Assembly (NCBI RefSeq): GCF_039535475.1
Contig: NZ_BAAAXG010000026.1
Span: 2,468,501 to 2,532,500 of the forward strand
DNA length: 64,000 nucleotides
Origin: Streptomyces showdoensis
GTDB taxonomy: Bacteria; Actinomycetota; Actinomycetes; Streptomycetales; Streptomycetaceae
Direction: 5' to 3'
The notes below the pieces were generated by a model. It saw only the letters and a program-made list of their open reading frames with translations, had not been told where the DNA came from and did not search any database. Made by a program: the position numbers and the translations under genes. Positions within the stretch are counted from its first letter, which is position 1, and the number at the start of each line of letters is the position of its first letter. Positions 9,355 through 18,085 of this stretch are shown one piece after another.

Positions 9355-10188
9355 TCACTCCTCCGCCGTCAGTCCCCTGCGGAGCCGGGCCAGGGTGCGG
9401 GAGAGGAGGCGGGAGACGTGCATCTGGGAGATGCCGAGTTCCTCGCCGATCTCCGACTGGGTGAGGCCCGCGGTGAAGCGGAGGGAGAGGATGCGGCGGT
9501 CGCGGGGCGGGAGGGAGGCGATCATCGGTTTGAGGGACTCGATGTACTCGATGCCTTCGAGGCCGTGGTCCTCGTAGCCGAGCCGGTCCGCGAGGGTGGT
9601 GCCGTCGGACTCGGTCTCCTCGGGCGGGGCGTCGAGGGAGCTCGCGGTGTACGCGTTGGCGGCGGCCATGCCCTCGACGACTTCGTCGGCGCCGATGCCG
9701 AGTTCGTGGGCGAGTTCGTCGACGGTGGGGGAGCGGTCGAGGCGCTGGGCGAGCTCGTCGCCGGTCCTGGCCAGGGCGATGCGGAGCTCCTGGAGCCGGC
9801 GCGGCACGTGCACCGACCACGAGGTGTCGCGGAAGAAGCGCTTGATCTCGCCGATGATGGTCGGCATCGCGAAGGTGGGGAACTCGACGCCGCGCGCCAG
9901 GTCGAAGCGGTCGATCGCCTTGATCAGGCCGATGGTGCCGACCTGGACGATGTCCTCCATGGGTTCGCTGCGGGTGCGGAACCGGGAGGCGGCGAACTTC
10001 ACCAGGGCCAGGTTGAGTTCGATCAGGGTGTTGCGGACGTACGCATACTCGTGGGTGCCCTCCTCCAGCTCGCCGAGGCGGGCGAAGAGGGTCTTGGACA
10101 GGGCGCGCGCGTCGTGCGGCGCGATCTCGTCCGGGTGCGGGATCCGCGGGAGGTCCGCGAGCTCCGGGACGTCGAGCCGGGGTGACAT
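9355..10188 (-). CDS. sigI: SigB/SigF-family RNA polymerase sigma factor, SigI-like
   Basis: 277 residues from the ATG at 10188, chosen because GGAGGAG sits 5 bases upstream; two earlier in-frame ATGs lack such a site. It carries sigma regions 2 (EDIVQVGTIGLIKAIDRFD, FPTFAMPTIIGEIKRFFRD), 3 and 4 (LTQSEIGEELGISQMHVSRL, a helix-turn-helix). This is a stress/development-type sigma factor of the group with nine paralogues in S. coelicolor. A STAS antagonist and a GHKL anti-sigma kinase are divergently encoded next door, the arrangement described for SigI with its partners ArsI and PrsI (names from memory). Confidence 0.85.
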   Translation of the reverse strand: MSPRLDVPELADLPRIPHPDEIAPHDARALSKTLFARLGELEEGTHEYAYVRNTLIELNLALVKFAASRFRTRSEPMEDIVQVGTIGLIKAIDRFDLARGVEFPTFAMPTIIGEIKRFFRDTSWSVHVPRRLQELRIALARTGDELAQRLDRSPTVDELAHELGIGADEVVEGMAAANAYTASSLDAPPEETESDGTTLADRLGYEDHGLEGIEYIESLKPMIASLPPRDRRILSLRFTAGLTQSEIGEELGISQMHVSRLLSRTLARLRRGLTAEE

Positions 10189-10286
10189 GGTCTCCTCCAT
10201 CATTGTTCTCTCGCTGCGGTTTGCGGCGCCTCCAAGCCGGCCATACGGAATGTGTCCTTCTAGGCCTACCCGCTCCGCCCCGGTGG

Positions 10287-10315
10287 TTGCAAGTGGCAAT
10301 TGTCTGCTTTATATA
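10287..10315 (+). promoter_or_regulatory. Promoter of the STAS/anti-sigma genes
   Basis: TTGCAA at 10287-10292 and TATATA at 10310-10315 are separated by exactly 17 bases, in an AT-rich island (10291-10320) that stands out in this genome. Transcription should start near 10322, giving a leader of about 50 bases to the start at 10372. The hexamers suggest the housekeeping sigma factor rather than a SigB-type element. Confidence 0.6.
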
Positions 10316-10371
10316 CATATGTGGGAGAGCTCGTGTGCGGGGAACGGGCCCGCACTTGTATGGTTCGAGGC

Positions 10372-10737
10372 ATGTACCGCCAGCACATCGACAGCGCACC
10401 CGGGCGGTTCCGGGTCGAGGTCCGCACCGTGGGGGCGAGCGAGGTGCTCACCCCGGTGGGTGAGCTCGATCACCACACCGCCGAACTGTTGCGTGCGCCA
10501 CTCGACCGGGCACTCGACGAGGGGCGCTCCCGACTCGTGCTCGACTGCTCGCGGCTCGACTTCTGCGACTCCACCGGCCTCAACGTGCTCCTCGGCGCCC
10601 GGCTGAGGGCGGACGCCGCCGGCGGAGGGGTCCATCTGGCGGGGATGCGGCCGGTGGTGGCCCGGGTCTTCGAGATCACCGGGGCGGACGCGGTCTTCAC
10701 CGTCCACGACTCGCTCGAGGCGGCGCTCCCCGACTGA
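10372..10737 (+). CDS. STAS-domain anti-sigma factor antagonist (ArsI-like)
   Basis: 121 residues, one STAS domain. The phosphorylation loop is intact (DFCDSTGLN, Ser67 being the expected target), matching SpoIIAA/RsbV. In the unphosphorylated form such proteins bind the kinase anti-sigma factor and free the sigma factor. The start at 10372 (MYRQHID) is preferred from the domain start; its GAGG is only 1 base from the ATG, and an ATG at 10360 is possible. It lies 85 bp upstream of the kinase gene and divergent from the sigma gene. Confidence 0.85.
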   Translation: MYRQHIDSAPGRFRVEVRTVGASEVLTPVGELDHHTAELLRAPLDRALDEGRSRLVLDCSRLDFCDSTGLNVLLGARLRADAAGGGVHLAGMRPVVARVFEITGADAVFTVHDSLEAALPD

Positions 10738-10822
10738 GCCCGCACGGGCGTCCCGCCCGGGACCGGCCCGCCCCTGTACGTCCCGCCACCCGTCAATCGG
10801 CCGAACTCGGTGAGGTGAAGCG

Positions 10823-11254
10823 TTGAAGGAGACCGCCTCCGGCGACCCCGAGGTCCGCACCCTCGCCCTCGGTGCGGCCAGCGGCACCGTCCCGCTGGCC
10901 CGTGACTTCACCCGGCAGGCGCTTTACGACTGGGGCTGGCTGCCCGCGGCCACCGCCGACCGCCGCGCCGCCGCCGAGGACGTCCTGCTCGTGGTCTCCG
11001 AGCTCGTCACCAACGCCTGTCTGCACGCCGAGGGCCCCGAGAGCCTCCGCGTGCTGCGCCTCGCCGAGGTGCTCCGCCTCGAAGTCGCCGACCGCGGCGC
11101 AGGCCAGCCCGCCCCGCGCACCCCGCACCGCGCCGGACGGCCCGGCGGGCACGGCATGTTCATCGTCCAGCGGCTCTGCCGCGCCTGGGGCATCGACCGC
11201 ACCCCGGGCGCCCCCGGCAAAACGGTCTGGGCCGAACTGGCCGCGCCCGCATAG
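10823..11254 (+). CDS. GHKL ATP-binding anti-sigma factor (PrsI-like serine kinase)
   Basis: 143 residues starting with TTG. The HATPase fold of SpoIIAB/RsbW kinases is clear: N box EDVLLVVSELVTNACLHA (Glu60, Asn64), G1 box VADRGAGQP and the lid/G2 stretch GRPGGHGMFIVQRL. It should bind the SigI-type sigma factor and phosphorylate the STAS protein encoded just upstream. The order STAS then kinase, divergent from the sigma gene, forms a complete partner-switching module. Confidence 0.88.
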   Translation: MKETASGDPEVRTLALGAASGTVPLARDFTRQALYDWGWLPAATADRRAAAEDVLLVVSELVTNACLHAEGPESLRVLRLAEVLRLEVADRGAGQPAPRTPHRAGRPGGHGMFIVQRLCRAWGIDRTPGAPGKTVWAELAAPA

Positions 11255-11301
11255 GACTTTCACTCTCTTCTCTCTTCCCTCTACAAGGCCCCCGGCGTAC
11301 C

Positions 11302-11327
11302 TTGACGGCCAATCTGATAGATCGTCA
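11302..11327 (+). promoter_or_regulatory. Inverted repeat and -35-like element before the surface operon
   Basis: TGACG (11303-11307) and CGTCA (11323-11327) form an inverted repeat with a 15-base spacer that contains ATCTGATAGAT. TTGACG at 11302-11307 could be a -35 hexamer, but no good -10 lies 16-19 bases further. The dyad looks like a regulator site controlling the four-gene operon that starts at 11354. Confidence 0.35.
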
Positions 11328-11353
11328 GCTACGTGCGGTGAGGGGTGCTCAAG

Positions 11354-12055
11354 GTGCCGAACCGGAGAAGAAGGGCCGGCGCGCTGACGGCGGCGATGAC
11401 GGTGGCGGGCGCGACGGTCCTGCTCACCGCCCCCGCCGCCCACGCGACCGTCGTCGACGTCAACTACGCCTGCGAGACGAAGATCGGCCCCAAGGGCGCC
11501 GTCTCGCCCGTCGACATCACCGCCGTCAAGAACGGCGGCTCGTACACGATCACCATGTCCTTCGAGAAGGGCGTCTCCGACAGCCCCGTCGAACTCCCGA
11601 AGGGCGTCATGACCCCGCGCGCCGACATCGTCGTCGGCGGCGCCGACAGCGGCAAGGTGCAGGTCAAGGGCGTGCCCAACACGGCCGCCATCCCGCCGAA
11701 CACCCCGATCAGCATCGGCAAGCTGACGGGCACGTACACCCCGAGGAAGAGCGGCAAGGTCACCTTCACCGCCGGCGTCCTCACCGTCCACGCGCTCGGC
11801 ATGGACGCGGCCGTCTGCACCCCCAAGAACAGCCCCAAGCCCGCCCTGGAGCTGGACGTCACCGCGGCCGGCGGCGCGGGCGGCGGCGACTCCGAGGGCA
11901 CCGGCGGTTCCGGCGGCGGCGACTCCGGCGGCACGGGCACCCTGCCCAAGACCGGCCCGCTCGACTCGGCCGTCGCCCTCGGCACCCTCGGCGGCACCGT
12001 GCTGCTGACCGGCGCGGCCGGGGTGCTCTGGCTCACCCGGCGCACGGCACGCTGA
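11354..12055 (+). CDS. Secreted, sortase-type anchored surface protein (LPKTG)
   Basis: 233 residues from the GTG at 11354 (AGGGG 8 bases upstream); a GTG at 11345 would add three residues. Layout: basic N-terminus and signal peptide ending near AAHA; one domain of about 130 residues with a Cys near its start (NYACETK) and one near its end (VCTPK); a Gly/Ser/Asp-rich linker; LPKTG; a hydrophobic segment; and RRTAR at the C-terminus. This is the standard wall-sorting layout. The domain is homologous to both domains of the last gene in the operon. The stop overlaps the next ATG. Confidence 0.8.
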   Translation: MPNRRRRAGALTAAMTVAGATVLLTAPAAHATVVDVNYACETKIGPKGAVSPVDITAVKNGGSYTITMSFEKGVSDSPVELPKGVMTPRADIVVGGADSGKVQVKGVPNTAAIPPNTPISIGKLTGTYTPRKSGKVTFTAGVLTVHALGMDAAVCTPKNSPKPALELDVTAAGGAGGGDSEGTGGSGGGDSGGTGTLPKTGPLDSAVALGTLGGTVLLTGAAGVLWLTRRTAR

Positions 12056-12831
12056 TGCGGACGGCGTGGGCCGGCTCCGGGGCCGCCGCGCTCGCCCTCC
12101 TCGGGGCGGTCGCGGCGGCCCCCGCGCCCGGCTGGACGGCGGCGCCCGCCGCGGGACGCCCGTACGTCTACCTGGAGGGCGCCGCCGGCAGCGTGCTCCA
12201 GGACACCCTGTCCGTCACCAACCCGGGCACCCGCCCGCTCACCGTCCGGCTCACCGGCCAGGGCGCCCCCGTCGCCTTCGCCGCCCGGACCGTCACCGTG
12301 CCCGCCAGGACCCGCGCGGACGTGCCCTTCGCGGTGACCGTCTCCGCCGACACCCCGCCCGGCGACCTGCGCGGCACCGTACGGGCCAGCGCCGCCGGAC
12401 GCGAGACGGTCGTCCCGCTGCACCTGCGGGTCAGCGGGCCGCGGCTCGCCGCGCTCAGCGTCGAGGACGTCCGCGTCGACCGCTCCGGCACCCTGCACTA
12501 CACGCTCGTCAACCGCGGCAACACGCTGCTCGCCCCGCGCCTGGCCGTCCGCGCCGACGGCGTCCTCGGCCGCCGGCTCGTCGACCGGCCCGAACGCCCG
12601 CTCCCGCTGACCCTGCGCCCCGGCGAGCGGGCCGCCCGCACCGAAGCCTGGCCCGACCCGCCCGCCCTGGACTCGGTCACCGTCCGTCTGACGGCCACCG
12701 CCCCGGGCGCCGCCCCCGCGACGGCCGCCGCGGACACCGTCCTCGCCTCCGCGGCGGGCGTGGGCTCCGCGGCCGCCGCCCTCCTCGGGGCGGCCGGCGC
12801 GACCGCGTACGCGATACGGAGGACCCGATGA
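12055..12831 (+). CDS. Secreted/membrane-anchored beta-sandwich protein
   Basis: 258 residues. A signal peptide (to about residue 32) is followed by two beta-rich modules with CARDB/NEW3-like phrases (LSVTNPGTRPLTVRL, FAVTVSADTPPGDLRGTV, LVNRGNTLLAPRLAV), then a C-terminal transmembrane helix with a short basic tail (IRRTR). It would be tethered to the membrane with its body outside. Starts are coupled on both sides (TGATG and ATGA). No enzymatic motif. Function unknown; probably a surface or assembly partner of the neighbouring wall proteins. Confidence 0.75.
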   Translation: MRTAWAGSGAAALALLGAVAAAPAPGWTAAPAAGRPYVYLEGAAGSVLQDTLSVTNPGTRPLTVRLTGQGAPVAFAARTVTVPARTRADVPFAVTVSADTPPGDLRGTVRASAAGRETVVPLHLRVSGPRLAALSVEDVRVDRSGTLHYTLVNRGNTLLAPRLAVRADGVLGRRLVDRPERPLPLTLRPGERAARTEAWPDPPALDSVTVRLTATAPGAAPATAAADTVLASAAGVGSAAAALLGAAGATAYAIRRTR

Positions 12832-13871
12832 GCCCGATGCGTACGGGGGCGGCCGCCGCCCTGCTCGCCGTGCTGCTGCTCGCCCTGCTGCCCACCGCCC
12901 CCGCGGCCGCCGGGCCCGCCGCGGCCGGTCCGAAGGTGGCGCTCTCGCAGAGCGAGGGCGGCAAGGGCGGCGAGCTCACCGTCAGCGGCTCCGGATGGAA
13001 GCCGGGCGCCCTGCTCATGCTGCTGATCTGCGGCCAGTCCGCGCCCGGCAAGGGCGTCATCGGCGGCACCAACTCCTGTGCCAACACCGAGGGCCGGGCC
13101 GCCACCGTCGACGCCAAGGGCGCCTTCAGCCAGAAGCTGCCGGTCGCAGAACCGCCCAAGCCCTGCCCCTGCGTGGTCCACGTGGCCGGGGTCACCGGTC
13201 AGCAGGACTCCGTGGACGTGGAGTTCACCGTCGCCGGGCACCCGACGGCGCCGCTGCCCGAGCCGTCCGGCACCGGCCGGCTCGCCGTGCTGGCCTCCGT
13301 ACGGCTCGAAGGCTCCAGCGGCGTCCTCGTCTGGTTCGGCGCGCCCGCCCGCCGCGAGGTGGTCTTCACCGTCGGCAACCTCGGCCAGACCCCGCTGAAG
13401 GACCCGGTCTTCGAGGTCGGCAGCAGCCACGGGGTCTTCTCGCCGCAGTACGAGGAACGCCAGTGGCGCGGCACCCTGGAGCCCGGCCGCAAGGCCCTGA
13501 TCAGGCTGCCCGTCGAGCTGACGGCGGGCGCCCACGGCGACTACCAGGTGTCCGTGCGCTACGGCGGCAAGGTGCTGGTCGAGCAGCCCTGGGGCGTCGG
13601 GCGCCCGTGGGGCGTCACGCTCTTCTGGCTGCTGCTCGCGGTGGTCGTCCCGGCCGGTCTCTTCCGCATCGGCATGGCGGTCGTCGACCGCACCCGCCCG
13701 GCGGCCCGGCGGCGGCAGCAGACGCAGCACCGGCACCGCGTGCCGGAGCGCGCCCCCGTGCCCGTACCGCGGGCGACCGCCGGGGACGACCGGCCGACCG
13801 CGGTGCTGCCGTGGTTCACCCCCCATTCCGCACCGTCAGAGAACAGTCCGACGACGAAGGGACAGTCGTGA
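12828..13871 (+). CDS. Membrane-anchored protein with neocarzinostatin-like domain
   Basis: 347 residues. Signal peptide (1-28), then an Ig-like domain whose sequence (VALSQSEGGKGGELTVSGSGW, two Cys clusters including KPCPC) recalls the neocarzinostatin/macromomycin fold. A second beta-rich region (about 145-250) follows, then one transmembrane helix (VTLFWLLLAVVVPAGLF) and an Arg/Pro-rich cytoplasmic tail of about 70 residues. The long tail is unlike a sortase signal, so this may be the membrane component of the surface complex. The fold call is by eye. Coupled to both neighbours by ATGA/GTGA overlaps. Confidence 0.7.
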   Translation: MSPMRTGAAAALLAVLLLALLPTAPAAAGPAAAGPKVALSQSEGGKGGELTVSGSGWKPGALLMLLICGQSAPGKGVIGGTNSCANTEGRAATVDAKGAFSQKLPVAEPPKPCPCVVHVAGVTGQQDSVDVEFTVAGHPTAPLPEPSGTGRLAVLASVRLEGSSGVLVWFGAPARREVVFTVGNLGQTPLKDPVFEVGSSHGVFSPQYEERQWRGTLEPGRKALIRLPVELTAGAHGDYQVSVRYGGKVLVEQPWGVGRPWGVTLFWLLLAVVVPAGLFRIGMAVVDRTRPAARRRQQTQHRHRVPERAPVPVPRATAGDDRPTAVLPWFTPHSAPSENSPTTKGQS

Positions 13872-15346
13872 GCACGACACGCACGACCCGGAGGACGCTC
13901 GCGGCGGGCGTCGCGCTGATGCTCGGCGGCGCGGGAATCCTGCTGACCGCGAGCCCCGCCCTGGCCGCCGAGGTCTCGTACAAGACCGAGTGCATCCCGC
14001 CCCCGATCTCCGGCCTCCCGCCGGTGCAGGGCACCACCACGGTGCAGATCACCGCGCCGGCCACGGCCAAGGTGGGCGACGAGGTCGAGGTGGTCTGGAA
14101 GACGGTCACGGCCGCTTCCAAGAACCCCGACGTGCTCGACCTGGACAAGGACACCGTGAAGCCGACCGGCACGATCAAGGTCGGCGGCGCGGCGAGCGGG
14201 ACCCTGTCCATGGAGGGGCCGCGGCAGAACCCGCCGATCAAGAAGAACAGCCCGATGGTGCTGCCGGACATGAAGGGCAAGCTGAAGCTGGACAAGGCGG
14301 GCGAGATCACGCTGACGCCCGACAAGTACACGATCAACGTCTCCAAGCCGCTGTCGACGGACACGAAGTGCTCGCCGAAGGAGTCGGTCGGGGCCGCCGC
14401 CACCATCAAGGTGACGGACGGCGGCGGCTCCTCCGGCGGGTCCACGACGGGGGGCTCCACGACGACGGGGGGCTCGACGACCACCTCGGGCGGGTCCACC
14501 ACGACCTCCGGTGGCTCGACGACCGCCTCGGGCGGGTCCACCACGACCTCCGGTGGCTCGACGACCGCCTCGGGCGGGACCACGACCACGTCCGGGGGCT
14601 CCACGACGAGCTCGGGCGGGTCCACGACCACCACCTCCGGCGGCTCCACCTCCACCTCCGGCGGGAGCACGGCCGGCGGTTCGACCACCGCCTCCGGCGG
14701 GAGCTCGGGCGGCGGGGGCGACCAGACGGACTTCCCGGGCAAGGAGGTCGCCGTCAAGCTGTCCTGCCAGTCGCCCGGGCCGAAGGCGGTCACCTCCAAG
14801 GTGACCATCAGCGCCCGGAAGAGCGGCGGCTCGTACCAGCTGACCGTCAAGACCGGGAAGGGCGTCATGACGAGCCCGGCCCCGCTGCCCAAGGGGGCGC
14901 TCACGCCCTCGATGGCGGTACGGGTCGGGGGCGCCGACAGCGGCACGGTGGCCGTGAAGGGCCCGGCGAACCCGGCCGCCGTGGCGGCCGGGGAGATGGT
15001 GTCGCTGACCGACATGACCGGCACCTACAAGCCGGGCGCCAGCGGCAAGGCGACGCTCAGCCCCGGTGACCTGACCATCACGGTGATGCTGGCCGGGTCG
15101 AAGATCGTCATCCCGTGCAAGGTCCAGGGCGCCTCCCCGGTCTCCCTGGAGCTGGACACGACCAAGCAGGCCGGTGGCGTGACCGGCGGCACCGGCGGCA
15201 CCGGGGGCTCCGGCGGCGACGACCTCGCGCACACCGGCGCCGACGACGCCGGCGCGCTGCGCGCCCTCGCCCTGGTGGCGGGCACGGTGATCCTGCTGGG
15301 CGGCGCGGTCTTCACCTTCACGCCGTGGGCCAGGCTGCGGCGCTAG
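13868..15346 (+). CDS. Two-domain surface protein with Ser/Thr/Gly repeat and LAHTG sorting signal
   Basis: 492 residues from a GTG overlapping the upstream stop. Signal peptide ending near ALAA; domain 1 with Cys at both ends (TECIPP, TKCSPK); a flexible STTxSGG repeat region (about residues 188-281); domain 2 (Cys in LSCQSP and IPCKV); Gly/Thr linker; LAHTG; hydrophobic helix; RLRR tail. LAxTG is the motif recognised by class E sortases of Streptomyces. Both domains share blocks such as VGGADSGxVxVKG and TGTYxPxxSGK with the first protein of the operon, so the operon carries three copies of one module. Confidence 0.82.
   Translation: MSTTRTTRRTLAAGVALMLGGAGILLTASPALAAEVSYKTECIPPPISGLPPVQGTTTVQITAPATAKVGDEVEVVWKTVTAASKNPDVLDLDKDTVKPTGTIKVGGAASGTLSMEGPRQNPPIKKNSPMVLPDMKGKLKLDKAGEITLTPDKYTINVSKPLSTDTKCSPKESVGAAATIKVTDGGGSSGGSTTGGSTTTGGSTTTSGGSTTTSGGSTTASGGSTTTSGGSTTASGGTTTTSGGSTTSSGGSTTTTSGGSTSTSGGSTAGGSTTASGGSSGGGGDQTDFPGKEVAVKLSCQSPGPKAVTSKVTISARKSGGSYQLTVKTGKGVMTSPAPLPKGALTPSMAVRVGGADSGTVAVKGPANPAAVAAGEMVSLTDMTGTYKPGASGKATLSPGDLTITVMLAGSKIVIPCKVQGASPVSLELDTTKQAGGVTGGTGGTGGSGGDDLAHTGADDAGALRALALVAGTVILLGGAVFTFTPWARLRR
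14431..14710 (+). repeat. Low-complexity tandem repeat encoding STTxSGG units
   Basis: About 280 bp of imperfect 21-bp units, with two adjacent near-identical 42-bp copies (around 14490-14575) differing little at the nucleotide level. They encode a Ser/Thr/Gly spacer between the two folded domains of the surface protein. Thr-rich spacers of secreted actinomycete proteins are frequent O-mannosylation sites; that modification is inference here. Confidence 0.85.
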
Positions 15347-15390
15347 CGGGCGGCTGAGGACGGACGGGACGGAGAGGACCGCGGGAACGG

Positions 15391-15429
15391 CGGAGGGCCG
15401 CCGCACCGATGCGGTGCGGCGGCCCTCCG
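15391..15429. terminator. Bidirectional terminator hairpin
   Basis: A perfect 18-bp GC-rich stem (15391-15408 with 15412-15429) closes a 3-base ATG loop. It lies between the convergent surface operon and peptide transporter gene. There is no U-tract, as usual in Streptomyces. Confidence 0.85.
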
Positions 15430-15449
15430 TGCGTGCGTGACCGGCGGGG

Positions 15450-16970
15450 TCAGTGCACGCTGCCCATGAGGCCCTGGACCTTCTTGCGGTACATGTAGAT
15501 CGCGAATCCGGCGAGGACCGCCAGGGACGCTTCCATCGCGATGATCCCGGTGCCGTTCAGGTCCACACCGGCCAGCGACAGCAGACCCGTGGTGCAGTCA
15601 CCGGCGGTGACCGCGAGGAACCAGACGCCCATCATCTGGGAGGCGTACTTCTGCGGGGCCATCTTCGTGGTGACGGAGAGGCCGACCGGGGAGAGGCACA
15701 GCTCACCGATGGTCTGGATCATGTAGATCGAGACGAGCCACATCGGGGAGACCTTGGTGCCGTCGCCCGCCATGTTCATCGGGACGATGAAGACGAAGAA
15801 GGACGCGCCGACCAGGACCAGGCCCATCGCGAACTTCACGATGGTGTTCGGCTCCTGGTTCTTGCGGGACAGCCACAGCCACAGCCAGGCGAAGACCGGG
15901 GCCAGCGCCATGACGAACAGCGGGTTCAGCGACTGGTACCAGGTGGCCGGGAAGCCGAGGCCGAAGACGGTGTCCGCGGTCTTGCTGTCGGCGAAGAGCG
16001 ACAGGGTCGAGCCACCCTGGTCGTAGATCATCCAGAAGACGGCGGCGGCGACGAAGAACCAGATGTACCCGGACATCTTCGACTGCTCGGTCTTGTCGAG
16101 GTCCTTGTCGCGCTTGATGCGGACCAGGACGGCGATCGGGATGATCAGACCGGCGAGGGTGATCGGGACCAGGGCCCAGTTCAGGGTGTACATGCCGAGG
16201 GCGACGACCACGCCGTAGAAGACGGCGGCGGCGGCCACGACCAGGCAGACCTTGACCAGGACGCTCTTGCGCTCGGCGGCCGAGAGCGGGTTCGGGACGA
16301 CGTTGCTCTTCGGGCTGAGGTTCTTGGTGCCGAGGAGGAACTGCAGCAGGCCGAGGCCCATGCCGACCGCGGCGAGCGCGAAGCCGAGGTGCCAGTTGAC
16401 CTTCTCGCCGACGGTGCCGACGACGAAGGGCGCCACGAACGCACCGAGGTTGATGCCGATGTAGAAGAGCGTGAAGCCACCGTCACGGCGCGGGTCGTCC
16501 GGGCCGTCGTAGAGGTGGCCCACCATCGTGGAGATGTTGGCCTTCAGCAGACCGGAGCCGGCCGCGACCAGCGCCAGACCCGCGAAGAACGCGGCCTGGC
16601 CCGGGATCGCCAGCGAGGCGTGACCGGCCATGATGACGAAACCGGCGATGGCGACCGTCTTGCGGGCGCCCCAGACGCGGTCGCCGAACCAGCCGCCCGG
16701 CATGGCCATCAGGTAGACCATCGACACGTACACGGAGTAGATCGCCGTGGCCGTGGCGGCCGTCATGGCGAGGCCGCCACCCTGGCTGCCCGTGGCGGCG
16801 TCGGCGCCACCGGAGACCAGGTAGAGGACCAGGAGGGCCCGCATGCCGTAGTAGGAGAAGCGCTCCCACATCTCGGTCATGAAGAGGGTGGCCAGACCAC
16901 GGGGGTGGCCGAAGAAGGTCTTCTCGGAACCGGGGGTTCCGGCGGAAGCCGTCGTCAGGCTGGACGCCAT
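15450..16970 (-). CDS. Proton-dependent oligopeptide transporter (POT/PTR family, DtpT-like)
   Basis: 506 residues with about 14 hydrophobic segments. The proton-coupling signature ExxERFxYYG is present at residues 33-42 (EMWERFSYYG), followed by FYIGINLGAFVAPFVVG, the PTR2 signature around TM5. It imports di- and tripeptides driven by the proton gradient. AAGGA sits 5 bases before the ATG. Transcribed alone; upstream is a 425-bp gap shared with the divergent response regulator gene. Confidence 0.92.
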   Translation of the reverse strand: MASSLTTASAGTPGSEKTFFGHPRGLATLFMTEMWERFSYYGMRALLVLYLVSGGADAATGSQGGGLAMTAATATAIYSVYVSMVYLMAMPGGWFGDRVWGARKTVAIAGFVIMAGHASLAIPGQAAFFAGLALVAAGSGLLKANISTMVGHLYDGPDDPRRDGGFTLFYIGINLGAFVAPFVVGTVGEKVNWHLGFALAAVGMGLGLLQFLLGTKNLSPKSNVVPNPLSAAERKSVLVKVCLVVAAAAVFYGVVVALGMYTLNWALVPITLAGLIIPIAVLVRIKRDKDLDKTEQSKMSGYIWFFVAAAVFWMIYDQGGSTLSLFADSKTADTVFGLGFPATWYQSLNPLFVMALAPVFAWLWLWLSRKNQEPNTIVKFAMGLVLVGASFFVFIVPMNMAGDGTKVSPMWLVSIYMIQTIGELCLSPVGLSVTTKMAPQKYASQMMGVWFLAVTAGDCTTGLLSLAGVDLNGTGIIAMEASLAVLAGFAIYMYRKKVQGLMGSVH

Positions 16971-17217
16971 GTCGATCCTTGCTCTGTCGGGACGCGCGCT
17001 TCGTGAGCGTGGTGCGCCCGGTGGGGGAGGCCGGCACCGGCGAGGCGCGGTCGCACCTCCCCGGGATCCACGCCCTGACGCGTCATCGCGCCCAGGACCC
17101 GGCCCACAGGTCGTTCACTGTTCCCAAGGCTGCCGAGGCGATCCTTGTGCAGAAAAGAGACCCTTGGCGCACGAACACGGCCAAAGGTCCCCGATTACCG
17201 CTACAGAACTCTCGCCA

Positions 17218-17245
17218 CCATACGACATGACAGTGTCGGATATGG
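17218..17245. promoter_or_regulatory. Imperfect inverted repeat in the 425-bp gap 16971-17395
   Basis: CCATA-CGACA on the left and TGTCG-GA-TATGG on the right make a 10-bp dyad with a 6-base spacer and a 2-base bulge. It lies in the relatively AT-rich part of the gap between the peptide transporter and the two-component system and could be an operator for either. The rest of the gap shows no convincing gene. Confidence 0.35.
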
Positions 17246-17395
17246 AAGGACTTGAGAGATGGATCACAGGCGACTGCGGAACCAACTTCCTTCATTCGAA
17301 GGTCATCAGCAGGTTACGCGCCAAGATCCAGAGGCGTGACCCACGGCCGGTGGATCACGCCCCGGCACCGCCGCCGTGCGGACTACCATCACCCC

Positions 17396-18073
<678 letters not shown>

Positions 18074-18085
18074 GCACCCGACTCC

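Noticed and set aside
14431..14710. CRISPR-like regular repeats
   Set aside because: Units are in frame, encode Ser/Thr/Gly, have no unique spacers and lie inside a gene.
17083..17295. 70-codon minus-strand frame upstream of the peptide transporter gene
   Set aside because: Third positions are not G/C-rich, codons are atypical for the genome, and no ribosome site precedes it; it overlaps the expected promoter region.
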